Shown: piece by piece, positions 1 to 8,705 of the stretch
Layout: each line of letters starts with the position of its first letter
Position numbering within the stretch: the first letter of the stretch is position 1
Source of the DNA: DAOMOP01 sp035444405
Lineage (GTDB): Bacteria; Pseudomonadota; Gammaproteobacteria; Burkholderiales; Rhodocyclaceae
DNA: 44,150 bases
Assembly: GCA_035444405.1 (NCBI GenBank)
Contig: DAOMOP010000014.1
Span: forward strand, 1 to 44,150
Direction of reading: 5' to 3'
Translations under genes and position numbers: made by a program
The notes under the pieces: generated by a model
Seen by the model: the letters and a program-made list of their open reading frames with translations, nothing else
Databases searched by the model: none
Told to the model about the DNA's origin: nothing

Positions 1-603
1 GGCGACGAGGTGCCCGCGGCGGCGGCGGTGGCCGCGCGGGAGCGCGTGCTCAAGGCCCCGCCGTCGTGGGGCGGCGACGCGCGCACGCCGATCCGCGTCG
101 TGCTCGGGCCGCAGGCCGATTACTTCGACGACGACGCGATCGCTCGCTTCCTCGCCGAACCCTGGATCGTCAGCGCCGCCGCCGACCGCATGGGCGTGCG
201 CCTCGAAGGCGCGCGGCCGCTCGCGCACCGCGCCGACAAGGGCACCGAGATCGTGTCCGACGCCACCGTGCCCGGCTCGATCCAGGTGCCCGGCGCAGGC
301 CAGCCGATCGTGCTGCTCGCCGACGCGCAGACCGCCGGCGGCTACCCGAAGATCGCCACCGTCGTGTCGGCTGACCTGCCGCGCCTGGCCGCGCGTCGGC
401 CGGGCGCGACGATCCATTTTGCGGCCGTCGATGCCGCGGCCGCCGAACGGCTCTCTCGCGCGCGCGCGCGTGAGCTCGACCGCCTGCTCGCCGGCATCGC
501 GGTGCTCGCCGGCGAGGGTGTCGATCTCGATGCGCTCTACCGCAGCAATCTCGTCGATGGGGTGGTCAACGCCTTGCAGCCCGACGAATTTCCTCGTGGA
601 TGA
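1..603 (+). CDS. pxpC: 5-oxoprolinase subunit C, C-terminal part (biotin-dependent carboxyltransferase family)
   Basis: The reading frame is open from the first base, so the N-terminus lies outside the window. About 200 residues remain. They match the AHS2/KipA carboxyltransferase-like domain: GPQADYF, SDRMG-like ADRMGVRLEG, then QPIVLLADAQTAGGYPKIATV and a PG-T-I-F end. PxpC works with PxpB and PxpA to cleave 5-oxoproline (pyroglutamate) to glutamate using ATP in the cytoplasm. The next gene, pxpA, starts 39 nt downstream, in the usual pxpB-C-A order, which supports PxpC over a urea or allophanate enzyme. The family assignment is secure; the substrate is inferred from the neighbour. Confidence 0.9.
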   Translation, partial: GDEVPAAAAVAARERVLKAPPSWGGDARTPIRVVLGPQADYFDDDAIARFLAEPWIVSAAADRMGVRLEGARPLAHRADKGTEIVSDATVPGSIQVPGAGQPIVLLADAQTAGGYPKIATVVSADLPRLAARRPGATIHFAAVDAAAAERLSRARARELDRLLAGIAVLAGEGVDLDALYRSNLVDGVVNALQPDEFPRG

Positions 604-642
604 CACCCGGCCCGGTACGGGCTCGGGACGGAGAACGACACC

Positions 643-1410
643 ATGAAACTCAACCTCAACGCCGACCTCGGCGAATCCTTCGGCGCATGGACGATGGGCG
701 ACGACGTCGCGATGCTCGCGACGGTCAACAGCGCCAACGTCGCCTGCGGCTTTCATGCCGGCGACCCGCTGGTGATGCGCAGGACGCTGCGCGCCGCGCG
801 CGAAGCGGGCGTGAGCGTCGGCGCGCATCCGGCGTTTCCCGACCTGCAGGGCTTCGGGCGTCGTCCGATGCGGCTCGCCGGCGACGAGATCGAGGCGATC
901 GTGATCTACCAGCTCGGCGCGCTGGCCGGCATCGCGCAGGCCGAATCGATCGCGATGACGCACGTCAAGCCGCACGGTGCGCTCAACAACATGGCCTGCG
1001 AGGATGCCGCGCTCGCCGCCGATATCGTGCGTGCGATAAAGGCCTTCGATGCACGGCTGATCCTGCTCGCGCCAGCCGGCTCGAAGCTGCACGAGGCCGG
1101 CGTGCGCGAGGGGCTGGCGGTGGCGGCGGAGGTCTTCGCGGACCGTGCCTACACCGACGAGGGCAATCTGATGCCGCGCAATCGGCCGGGTGCGGTGCTC
1201 ACGCGTGCCGAAGACTGTGTGCGCCACGTGCTCGCCATGCTCGAAGCCGGTGGCATCGTTTCGGCGTCGGGCAAGCGGCTGCCGATGCCGTTTCACAGCG
1301 TCTGCGTGCACGGGGACAACGGCGAAGCGGTCGCGGTGGCACGGCGCGTGCGCGAGGCGTTGCTCGCGGCCGGCTGCGAGCTCAGGGCGCTGCCGCAGCT
1401 CGCGCTCTAG
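643..1410 (+). CDS. pxpA: 5-oxoprolinase subunit A (LamB/YcsF family)
   Basis: This is a 255-residue cytoplasmic protein, the normal length for PxpA. It opens with MKLNLNADLGESFG, the family signature, followed by NVACGFHAGDP, GAHPAFPD and HVKPHGALNN, and ends with HGDNGEA. These polar clusters form the active site of the polysaccharide-deacetylase-like TIM-type fold. A GGAGA ribosome site lies just before the ATG. With PxpB/PxpC it forms ATP-dependent 5-oxoprolinase, which recycles spontaneously formed pyroglutamate. It is probably co-transcribed with the upstream pxpC. Confidence 0.95.
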   Translation: MKLNLNADLGESFGAWTMGDDVAMLATVNSANVACGFHAGDPLVMRRTLRAAREAGVSVGAHPAFPDLQGFGRRPMRLAGDEIEAIVIYQLGALAGIAQAESIAMTHVKPHGALNNMACEDAALAADIVRAIKAFDARLILLAPAGSKLHEAGVREGLAVAAEVFADRAYTDEGNLMPRNRPGAVLTRAEDCVRHVLAMLEAGGIVSASGKRLPMPFHSVCVHGDNGEAVAVARRVREALLAAGCELRALPQLAL

Positions 1411-1480
1411 CCACCGGTGCGCGATTGCCTCGACACCCTCTCCAGCCGTAGAATCGCGCCTTCCACGAAGAGGGCATACC

Positions 1481-1669
1481 ATGGCGATGTACGAATCGGA
1501 ACACACGAAGTTCATGCGCGAGTGGCTCGAGAAGCATCCGCAGGAACTCGAGGAGCAGAAGAAGGGCCGCGCCCTGTGGTGGGACAAGCCGCAGGATCTG
1601 GCGCTGCAGGAGCGCTACAAACAGGCGGCGGTGCCGGTCAAACCGTATTACTACGATCCGAACCACTAG
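1481..1669 (+). CDS. DUF3460 family small protein
   Basis: This is a 62-residue protein. I chose the ATG at 1481 because the recognisable family sequence begins there (MAMYESEHTKFMREWLEKHP). The longer upstream frame runs back into pxpA. The middle is helical and charged (EELEEQKKGRALWWDKPQD) and the end is KPYYYDPNH. This layout is the DUF3460 family, found essentially in Betaproteobacteria and of unknown function. No signal peptide or membrane segment is seen. It sits between unrelated genes with about 70 nt before it, so it probably has its own promoter. Confidence 0.88.
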   Translation: MAMYESEHTKFMREWLEKHPQELEEQKKGRALWWDKPQDLALQERYKQAAVPVKPYYYDPNH

Positions 1670-1862
1670 CGCGCCTTGCCCGCGGGCACGCCGGCCACCC
1701 GGTTCGGCGCGGCGCCGAACGGAGGGCGCGACGCAGCGGAACCCGACGCGCAGCCGTCGGGCCAAACAGTCGTGAATAGACTGCACGCAGGGGCCGCGGC
1801 GGTGATGTCGCGCGGCGTGCGCCGATGTGCACGCGCAAGCCGCTGCCGCCCTGCGATCCGAA

Positions 1863-3272
1863 GTGTCCTTGCCTGATTCGTACGTCCTCGTCGATGTCGA
1901 AACCACCGGTGCCAATCCGGTCATCGACCGCGTCACCGAGATCGCGGTGCTGCGCGTCGAGCGCGGCGCGATCGTGTCGCGCGGGCAGAGTCTCGTCAAT
2001 CCGCAGCGCCCGATCCCGCCGCTGATCGAACGCCTGATCGGCATCACCGACGAGATGGTGAGCGGCGCGCCGACCTTCGCCGAGCTCGCCGGTCAGGTGC
2101 GGAGCCTGCTCGACGGCGCGGTCTTCGTCGCCCACAACGCGCGCTTCGACTACGGTTTCATCTGCAACGAGTATGCGCGTCTCGACGAGGCGTTCGAGGC
2201 GCCGGTGCTGTGCACGGTCAAGCTGTCGCGTGCGCTCTATCCCGATCACCACCGCCACGGTCTCGATGCGCTGATCGCGCGCCACGGTTTCAGCTGCGAG
2301 GCGCGCCACCGTGCAATGGGCGACGTCGAGGTCCTGTGGCAATTCGTGCGTCTCGTGGCCGGCGACTTCGGCGGCGACGCGCTCGCGCGTGCGTGCGCGC
2401 GCGCGATGAAGCAGCCGCCGCGCCCGCCGGCGCTGCCCGAAGGCGTGGTCGAGGGACTGCCCGATGCGCCGGGCGTCTATACCTTCTACGGCGACGACGA
2501 TGCCGTGCTCTTCGTCGGCCGCGCGGCGAGCCTGCGCGCCCGCGTGATGGAGCAGTTCGCGGCCGCCGGCCGTCGCGGCAAGGCGGCCGAGCTGGTCGCG
2601 CGCGTGCGCCGGCTCGAATGGCAGGAAACGGCCGGCGAGCTGGCCGCGCTGCTGGGCGAGGCCGCGCTCGTGCGCGCGCTGCGGCCGGGCACGCAACGCG
2701 CGCCGTCGGACGGTGACGAGGTGTTCGGCCTGCGCCTGATCCCGAACCGCCGGCGGGCGCCGATCCTCGAGCGCGTGCCGCTCGGCGGTACCGACCCGGC
2801 CTGCTGGGACGGCGTGCACGGCGCTTTTCGCAGCCGCAAGGAGGCCGACAACGTGCTGCGCGAGCTCGCCAACCTGTACCAGCTGTGTCCGCGGCGGCTG
2901 GGTCTCGAAGCGGGGGGGCAGGGGGCCTGCGAGGCTCATCGCGCGCGCCGCTGCGCCGGCGTGTGCGCGAAGAAGGAGCGCGCGGCCGAGCACGACGCGC
3001 GGCTCATCGGCGGCCTGCGCTCGGTGGGCCCGAAGCCGTGGCCGTGGCCCGGCGCGGTGGTGGTCACCGAGCGTGCCGCCGACGGCGAGCTCGAGGCCCA
3101 TCACCTGCTCGACCGCTGGTGTCACCTCGGCAGCGCGGACGACGCCGATGCGCTCGCGGCGCTGTGCGCGAACCCGCCGCCGCGCCGCTTCGACGTCGAC
3201 ATCGCGCGCCTGCTGCAACGCTGGCTGGCGGTCGAGGCGAACCGCGAGAAGGTGCGCACCGCCCCCTATTGA
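1863..3272 (+). CDS. DEDDh 3'-5' exonuclease / GIY-YIG (UvrC-Cho-like) fusion nuclease
   Basis: About 469 residues from the GTG at 1863; an upstream GTG at 1827 in frame would add 12 residues with no homology. The N-terminal third is a DnaQ-type exonuclease with the DEDDh residues in order: DVETTG, then HNARFDYGF, then HRAMGDVEV. It is followed by a GIY-YIG module (PGVYTFYG...LFVGRAASLRARV) as in UvrC and Cho. After that comes a UvrC-like cysteine group, Cys-X14-Cys-X7-Cys-X3-Cys (last part CEAHRARRCAGVC). The combination suggests a DNA-repair nuclease with two active sites. Fused DnaQ-Cho proteins are known in several bacteria, but their exact role is not well established. It stands alone between pxpA/DUF3460 and a convergent regulator gene. 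Confidence 0.88.
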   Translation: MSLPDSYVLVDVETTGANPVIDRVTEIAVLRVERGAIVSRGQSLVNPQRPIPPLIERLIGITDEMVSGAPTFAELAGQVRSLLDGAVFVAHNARFDYGFICNEYARLDEAFEAPVLCTVKLSRALYPDHHRHGLDALIARHGFSCEARHRAMGDVEVLWQFVRLVAGDFGGDALARACARAMKQPPRPPALPEGVVEGLPDAPGVYTFYGDDDAVLFVGRAASLRARVMEQFAAAGRRGKAAELVARVRRLEWQETAGELAALLGEAALVRALRPGTQRAPSDGDEVFGLRLIPNRRRAPILERVPLGGTDPACWDGVHGAFRSRKEADNVLRELANLYQLCPRRLGLEAGGQGACEAHRARRCAGVCAKKERAAEHDARLIGGLRSVGPKPWPWPGAVVVTERAADGELEAHHLLDRWCHLGSADDADALAALCANPPPRRFDVDIARLLQRWLAVEANREKVRTAPY

Positions 3273-3296
3273 CGCGGCGCCCGCGCAGGCGGACCG

Positions 3297-3986
3297 TCAG
3301 GCGGCGAGGTTTTGCAGGCTCGACAAGTCGGTCAGGCGGATCGCGCGATGGCCGCGGCGCAGAATGAAGCCTTCGCGCGTGAAGCGGTTGAGCACGCGCG
3401 AAAAGCTCTCCGGCGTCATGTTGAGCTGCGACGCGATGGTCTGCTTGTTGGTCGACAGCTTCACCTCGATCGCGTCGGACGCGCGGCTCGCGTGCTTGAC
3501 CAGGTAGTGGGCGACGCGTTGCGCGTTGTTGCGCTGCTCGCACAGTTCGATGTCCGCGGTCAGCGCGCACAGGCGCGCCGACAGCCGCAGGATCAGCGCG
3601 CGCGCGAACGCGACGTCGCCGCCGATCGCCTCTTGCAGCGCCCGCCCCGACACGTGCAGCACGACGCTGTCGCGCGTGGCCTGGGCCGCCAGCATCTGCG
3701 GCGCGTCGCCGACCGCGCTCTCCTCGCAGAAGGTGTCGCCGGCGCCGACCAGGCGAATGATGCGTTCCGCTCCCGAGCTCGAGATCAGGAACAGCTTGAC
3801 CTCGCCCTCGACGACCATGAACAGGCCCGCAGGACGATCGCCGCGCTGGACGACCATGTTTTCCGCATCGAGCCTGCGCAGGCGTGCGCCGAGGGCGAGC
3901 ATGTCGCGCGTCGATGGCGCGAGCTCGCCGAACAGCGGACAGGCCGACAACAGCTGGTGGATGCGCGATGACGTTACCATGCTCAT
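3297..3986 (-). CDS. Crp/Fnr family transcriptional regulator (FNR/DNR-like)
   Basis: 229 residues from the ATG at 3986, which has a strong GGGGGAG site 7 nt upstream. The open frame reaches 4139 but the extension looks non-coding. An N-terminal cyclic-nucleotide-type sensor barrel (CPLFGELAPSTRDML...GDRPAGLFMVVEGEVKLF) precedes a winged helix with TNKQTIASQLNMTPESFSRVLNRF. The E-x2-S-R pattern in the recognition helix is that of proteins reading FNR-type TTGAT half-sites. The N-terminal Cys cluster of oxygen-sensing FNR is absent, since only one Cys is near the start, so a DNR/NO-type or other non-Fe-S member is more likely. It is divergent from narXL, which points to control of anaerobic nitrate respiration. 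Confidence 0.88.
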   Translation of the reverse strand: MSMVTSSRIHQLLSACPLFGELAPSTRDMLALGARLRRLDAENMVVQRGDRPAGLFMVVEGEVKLFLISSSGAERIIRLVGAGDTFCEESAVGDAPQMLAAQATRDSVVLHVSGRALQEAIGGDVAFARALILRLSARLCALTADIELCEQRNNAQRVAHYLVKHASRASDAIEVKLSTNKQTIASQLNMTPESFSRVLNRFTREGFILRRGHRAIRLTDLSSLQNLAA

Positions 3987-4091
3987 GACGATGCTCCCCC
4001 GACGCGCGATGCGCGCTGACGCTACCGGCGGCAGTCTAATCGCCTCGTCGTGCGCCTTCCATGGGACAATATCGCACTCGTTCCATGTGAC

Positions 4092-4107
4092 TACCACTTT
4101 ATGGGTA
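4092..4107. promoter_or_regulatory. Candidate NarL/NarP 7-2-7 binding site
   Basis: TACCACT (4092-4098), a 2-nt spacer TT, and ATGGGTA (4101-4107), the reverse complement of TACCCAT. Both heptamers fit the NarL consensus TACYNMT and are arranged head to head with 2-nt spacing, the arrangement NarL and NarP bind. The site lies in the 238-nt divergent region, 118 nt before narX and 106 nt before the Crp/Fnr gene. It overlaps a perfect 8-bp inverted repeat, ACTACCAC at 4090-4097 with GTGGTAGT at 4111-4118. It would fit autoregulation of narXL or NarL control of the Fnr-type gene. The pattern is seen directly; function is inferred. Confidence 0.6.
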
Positions 4108-4224
4108 CAGGTGGTAGTGTGCAAGTCATTGATTTTCAACGATGCTGTGAATCCGGGTCACGAGCACGCGGGGTGCCGGGAATAAAGAGGTATCCCCGCC
4201 GACGACAGGGTTTCTGGGGGGCGC

Positions 4225-6147
4225 ATGGGAAGCGGATTGGCGCAACGGCTCGGCGACTTCATTGCCGGCAGGGCGATCCTGCTGCTGCTGATCGCGGCAT
4301 TTTTCACCGTGACGCTGATCGGCGTGGCCGGCATGAGCCTGTCGGTCGTCGTCGCCGAGACGGTGCAGGGCAGCGGCAGCGCGATCAACGTCGCCGGCAG
4401 CCTGCGCCGGCTCACGCATCGCGTCGGCAGTCTGGTGGTGGCCGAGGCGCTCGGCGGCGGGATCGGCCGCGACGAGGTCATCGACGCCGTCGGCCAGTTC
4501 GAGAGCACGCTCGTGCATCCGGCGCTCGCGAAGGTGCTCGATCGCAATCGCAGTGGCGTGCCGGCGGCGATTTATCGCGGCGTCGTGTCGAGCTGGCACG
4601 ATGCGATCAAGCCGCGCCTGCTCGGACTGACCGGGCAGGCGGTCGAGCCGCCTGCGCCGGCCCGCTACGAAAAGGCGCTGCGCGAGGTCGACGACTTCGT
4701 CGAGCAGATCAATGCGCTGGTGGCGGTGCTCGAGCACGAGGCGGAAGCGAAGATCTCGCAGCTGCGCACGATTCTCGCGGTCGCGCTCGCGCTCACCGTC
4801 GCCGTCGTGCTCGCGGCCGTCTATCTGCTGCGCGCCCGCCTGCTGCTGCCGCTCGCCGCCCTGCGCGCGGCCGCCGGACGCATCGCGCGCCGCGATTTCA
4901 CCGTCCGCAGCGAGCACACCGGCCGCGACGAGCTCGGCCGCGTCGGCGAGGCCTTCAACACGATGGCCGCCGAGCTGTCGGGCGCGTACGCCGACCTCGA
5001 GCAGCGGGTGGCCGAGAAGACCGCCGACCTCACCCGCAGCAACCGCTCGCTCGAGCTGCTCTACCAGCTCATCACGCGGCTTTATCACGCACCGGCCAGC
5101 GCCGAGTCGTATGCCGAGATCCTCACCGAGATCGAGCGCATCTTCGGCCTCGAGGGCAGCTTCGCCTGCGTGCAGTCCAAGCACGGCGGGCCGGCGAGCA
5201 TCCTGCATGCAAACATCGCCTCGTGCAGCGAGGCCGAACGCGATGCCGAGCAGGTGTGTCTGCACTGCCCCGGACGCGCCGCGCCGTGGACCTACCGCCG
5301 CGACGGCGGCTGCGACATCCTGATGGTGCCGCTGCGCGATGCGGAAAACCTCTACGGCATGCTGCGGCTGGCGCTGCCGGCCGGCCGGCGGCTGGAGAGC
5401 TGGCAGAAGACGCTGATCGAGGCGGTGTCGCGCCACATGGGCATCGCGCTCGGCATCTCGCGGCAGACCGAGCGCGAACGCCTGATCGCGCTGCAGGAGG
5501 AGCGCTCGACGATCGCGCGCGAGCTGCACGACTCGCTCGCGCAGTCGCTGTCGTACATGAAGATCCAGGTCAGCCTGCTGCAGCCGGTGCTCGCCGATCC
5601 GGCGCGCCGCGAGGAGGCGCTGGCGGTGCTCGGCGACCTGCGCGAGGGCATCACGTCCGCCTACCGCCAGCTGCGCGAGCTGCTGTCGAGCTTCCGGCTG
5701 CGCATGGAAGGCGACTTTTCCAGCCTGCTGCGTGCGACGGTCGAGGAGTTCTCGTCACGCGGCGGCATCCCGATCGACGTCGACACGCGGCTGGCCGGCT
5801 GCAGCCTCACCGCCAATCAGGAGATCCACGTGCTGCACATCATTCGTGAAGCCCTGTCGAATGCGACGCGCCATTCGGCGGCGGAGCGGATCCTGGTTGC
5901 GCTCGCCTGTGGCGTCGATGACGTGGTCAGCGTCGTCATCGACGACGACGGCAGGGGCATAGACCCGGGCGCGGCGGTCGAGCACCATCACTACGGCGTC
6001 GCGATCATGGGCGAGCGCGCGCGCGGCCTCGGCGGCGAACTCGCCATCGGTCCGCGTCCGGGCGGTGGCACACGCGTGTCGGTACGCTTCAATCCGCATA
6101 AAATGGCAGCCCTCGACACGATCGATTCCGCGACCGCCCCATCATGA
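4225..6147 (+). CDS. narX: Nitrate/nitrite sensor histidine kinase NarX
   Basis: 640 residues. A first membrane helix is at about 16-38. A periplasmic sensor follows, containing the P-box-like NVAGSLRRLTHRV that binds nitrate in NarX/NarQ. A second helix is at about 180-200, then HAMP, a GAF-like central region, a HisKA_3 box with His435 (ELHDSLAQ) and an HATPase domain (ALSNATRHSAA, DDDGRGI). The central region carries five cysteines near 315, 334, 345, 348 and 363, including a CxxC pair. The ATG at 4225 follows a GGGGGG site. The stop overlaps the narL start (ATGA), so the two are translationally coupled. The kinase phosphorylates NarL in response to nitrate or nitrite. Confidence 0.93.
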   Translation: MGSGLAQRLGDFIAGRAILLLLIAAFFTVTLIGVAGMSLSVVVAETVQGSGSAINVAGSLRRLTHRVGSLVVAEALGGGIGRDEVIDAVGQFESTLVHPALAKVLDRNRSGVPAAIYRGVVSSWHDAIKPRLLGLTGQAVEPPAPARYEKALREVDDFVEQINALVAVLEHEAEAKISQLRTILAVALALTVAVVLAAVYLLRARLLLPLAALRAAAGRIARRDFTVRSEHTGRDELGRVGEAFNTMAAELSGAYADLEQRVAEKTADLTRSNRSLELLYQLITRLYHAPASAESYAEILTEIERIFGLEGSFACVQSKHGGPASILHANIASCSEAERDAEQVCLHCPGRAAPWTYRRDGGCDILMVPLRDAENLYGMLRLALPAGRRLESWQKTLIEAVSRHMGIALGISRQTERERLIALQEERSTIARELHDSLAQSLSYMKIQVSLLQPVLADPARREEALAVLGDLREGITSAYRQLRELLSSFRLRMEGDFSSLLRATVEEFSSRGGIPIDVDTRLAGCSLTANQEIHVLHIIREALSNATRHSAAERILVALACGVDDVVSVVIDDDGRGIDPGAAVEHHHYGVAIMGERARGLGGELAIGPRPGGGTRVSVRFNPHKMAALDTIDSATAPS

Positions 6148-6797
6148 GCGACAAGGCCCAGACCGTCGTGATCGTCGACGATCACCCGCTGTTCCGCAAG
6201 GGACTGATCCAGCTGCTGCGCACCGTCAACGGCTTCGAACTGGTCGGCGAGGCGGCCAGTGGGCGCGACGGCGTGGCCAGCGTACTCGCGCGCCGCCCCG
6301 ATCTGCTGCTGATCGACCTGAACATGAAGGACATGTCCGGCCTGGAGGTGCTGAAGCTGGTCAAGCAGGCCGATCTGGACACGCGCGTGGTCATGATCAC
6401 CGTGTCGGACGCGGCCGACGATCTCGTCGCGGCGCTGCGTGCTGGCGCCGACGGCTATCTCCTCAAGGACATGGAGCCCGAGGCGATGGTCGAGGCCTTG
6501 CGGGCCGCCGCGGCCGGACGCACCGTCGTCTCCGACGAGCTCACCCACCTGATGGTTGCCGCGCTGCGCGTCGAGGCGCGCCCCGAGAGCGTCAGCGCGG
6601 CCGGACTCACCGAGCAGGAGCAGCGCATCCTCGAGCACATCGCCAACGGCTTGTCGAACAAGCTGATCGCGCGCGAGCTCAACATCGCCGAAGGCACGGT
6701 CAAGGTGCACGTCAAGCACGTGCTGCGCAAGCTCAACCTGCGCTCGCGCGTCGAGGCGGCGGTGTGGGCGGTCGAGCACGCGCGCGGCGGGCGTTGA
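6144..6797 (+). CDS. narL: Nitrate/nitrite response regulator NarL
   Basis: 217 residues, the usual size. The receiver domain has the acidic pair in VDDHPLF, phospho-acceptor Asp58 in LLLIDLNMKDMSG and the conserved Lys in LLKDM. A GerE/LuxR helix-turn-helix fills about 150-217 (LTEQEQRILEHIANG, then LNIAEGTVKVHVKHVLRKL). It overlaps narX by 4 nt and is its natural partner. NarL-type regulators act on denitrification and nitrate reductase promoters. A 7-2-7 candidate site upstream of the operon suggests autoregulation. Confidence 0.95.
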   Translation: MSDKAQTVVIVDDHPLFRKGLIQLLRTVNGFELVGEAASGRDGVASVLARRPDLLLIDLNMKDMSGLEVLKLVKQADLDTRVVMITVSDAADDLVAALRAGADGYLLKDMEPEAMVEALRAAAAGRTVVSDELTHLMVAALRVEARPESVSAAGLTEQEQRILEHIANGLSNKLIARELNIAEGTVKVHVKHVLRKLNLRSRVEAAVWAVEHARGGR

Positions 6798-6856
6798 GCG
6801 CCCGGCCGTAGCGCGATCCGCGTCGTCGGCGGGTGCCGCACGTCGCCGCCCGCCGG

Positions 6857-8659
6857 TCAGAACGGAATTTGCAGCGCCGCGGTGATGCGCGTGTCCTCGA
6901 GTGCCTTCTTGCCGATGACGGTGTCGACGTCGAGCGCGATCCGCATGCCGTTGGCGAGCTGCGCAGCCACGCCGGCGTTCGCGCTCGCGTACGACTTCGG
7001 CACGCTCGCCGTCGGCAGCTTGTACGACGACGTCGACGCCGGGCCCGTCATGCGCAGCGAGCGGCCGCCGGCCTCGGCGTCGTGGTTCGCCATCACGCGC
7101 AGGTACGGGGTCAGCTTGCCGGCGTCGAACTGCGCCTGCCAGCCGGCCGAAAAAAGGGCCGACTTGCGACGCTGGCGTCCGTAGGCGAGGCTGGTCGAGA
7201 CGCTGCCGTCGGTCGCGCGCTCGTCGAAGCTCGGGACCGTAACGCGCTGCAGCAGCACGCTCGCCACCGGGCCGTGCACAAGCGAGCCGAATTCGAATGC
7301 ATAGGCCAGCTCGACGCCGGCGGCGATGCGCGAGCCCTCGACGCGGCCGCGGTGCTCGCGCGTCGCGGCACCGAGCGCAACGCGCCGCCGGGTGTCGAAG
7401 TCGAGCTTCGAGAACGACACCGAGGCGCTCAGCGACAGCGCGTCGACGCGATATCCGCCGTAGGCGCTGAGCGCCAGGTCTTCGAGCCCGAACGACCCGG
7501 CGCGGCCCCAGTCGAGACGGCTCTCCGAGTACGACAGCGCCGCACCGACCGCGACGCGCTCGGACAGGCGCCGATCGCCGCCTATCGTGACGGTACTCGG
7601 AGTCGCGTCATGCCCGCGGATCTCGAGCTCGCCGCCGCCGGCCGATACCCAGCCGTGCATTCGGCCGACCTCGGTCGCCTGGAGTGTGTGCGCAGCGTTG
7701 CGCCACAGCTGCCGCGCCAGCGCGATCTGGTTGCGCACCGGCACCTCGGGCAGCAGACCGATCTGCCGCGGCGCAGCGAGCGTTCCGACGACGTACTGCG
7801 CAATGACACGGTGGCCCGCGGTGGTCGGATGCACGCCGTCGGCGAACAGGAAAGTCTGCTCCGCGCCGGGCACGACGAAGTCCGCGCCCGTGCACAGCAG
7901 TGACGGCGTCGTACCGCAGGCCGGCAGCGTCACGTTCGCAAAGCCGTAGCGGGCCGGGTCGGTCTTCACCTCGTTGAGCAGCGCGAACGTGTCGAGGCCA
8001 ATCACCGAGACGCCGCTCGCCGCAATGCTCTCGAACAGCAGGCCGTTGTAGGCGGCCGACAGCGCGGTCAGGCCGGCCGCGCCGGCCGGGCCCTGCGCGG
8101 TGCCGAACGGTGTCGCGCCGATGTCGGGCAGGTTGAACACGACGATGTGGCGCGCGCCGGCGGCCGACAGCCGGGCGATCTCGGCCGCTGCCTCGGCCGC
8201 GGTCAGCCGCAGGTAGGCGGGCGCGGCAGCCGCATCGGCGGCGATGAAAAAGATGTCGTTGGCTCCGGCCCACACGAAGTGCAGCGCCTTGCCGTCGGCT
8301 TGGCCGCCGCGGCCGGCGAGGTAGGCGGCGACCTGCGTGGTCAGTGGCGGGGCGGCGTCGGTCGGCGGGCTCGGCGGAATGCCGGGGAGCCGGCTCACGC
8401 GGGCGCCGCCGGCGGCGAAGTTGCTGCCACCCGCGTTGGACGGCACGGCGGTCGTGCCGATGCCTTCGGCGAACAACTCGCTCCACACCGGTCCCGGATT
8501 CGTCGTGAAGCGGCCGGTGCCGGGCGGCAGCAACGGCGCGTAGAAGCCCGAGTCGGTCAGGCTGTCGCCGAAGAACACGGGCGACGAATCGGCGCCGGCG
8601 ACGGTCGGCATCACGATCAGCGCGCCGATCGACGCGGCGGCGAGGCGTGGCTTGAGCAT
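6857..8659 (-). CDS. Autotransporter SGNH/GDSL esterase (EstA-like)
   Basis: 600 residues from the ATG at 8659, preceded by a run of seven G; the longer open frame to 8971 has no support. A signal peptide (MLKPRLAAASIGALIVMP...VAGA) leads into a GDSL hydrolase domain with nucleophile Ser33 in FFGDSLTDSG, the WAGANDIF block and the Asp/His pair of DGVHPTTAGH near 275. The last 260 or so residues alternate polar and hydrophobic, carry many Gly and aromatic residues, and end in phenylalanine (ALQIPF). This is an outer-membrane autotransporter barrel. The esterase would be displayed on the cell surface, as with EstA of Pseudomonas, and act on short-chain acyl esters or lipids. It stands alone. 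Confidence 0.93.
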   Translation of the reverse strand: MLKPRLAAASIGALIVMPTVAGADSSPVFFGDSLTDSGFYAPLLPPGTGRFTTNPGPVWSELFAEGIGTTAVPSNAGGSNFAAGGARVSRLPGIPPSPPTDAAPPLTTQVAAYLAGRGGQADGKALHFVWAGANDIFFIAADAAAAPAYLRLTAAEAAAEIARLSAAGARHIVVFNLPDIGATPFGTAQGPAGAAGLTALSAAYNGLLFESIAASGVSVIGLDTFALLNEVKTDPARYGFANVTLPACGTTPSLLCTGADFVVPGAEQTFLFADGVHPTTAGHRVIAQYVVGTLAAPRQIGLLPEVPVRNQIALARQLWRNAAHTLQATEVGRMHGWVSAGGGELEIRGHDATPSTVTIGGDRRLSERVAVGAALSYSESRLDWGRAGSFGLEDLALSAYGGYRVDALSLSASVSFSKLDFDTRRRVALGAATREHRGRVEGSRIAAGVELAYAFEFGSLVHGPVASVLLQRVTVPSFDERATDGSVSTSLAYGRQRRKSALFSAGWQAQFDAGKLTPYLRVMANHDAEAGGRSLRMTGPASTSSYKLPTASVPKSYASANAGVAAQLANGMRIALDVDTVIGKKALEDTRITAALQIPF

Positions 8660-8705
8660 GTTTTCCCCCCCTTGAATCGTTGTTGGCGCTCGGACCGGGA
8701 TGATT

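Noticed and set aside
4129..4142. FNR box near narX (TTGAT)
   Set aside because: Only the left half-site fits; the right half reads AACGA rather than ATCAA.
6827..6855. Terminator between narL and the esterase gene
   Set aside because: CGGCGGG and CCCGCCG can pair around a 15-nt loop, but there is no U tract and such matches are common at this GC content.
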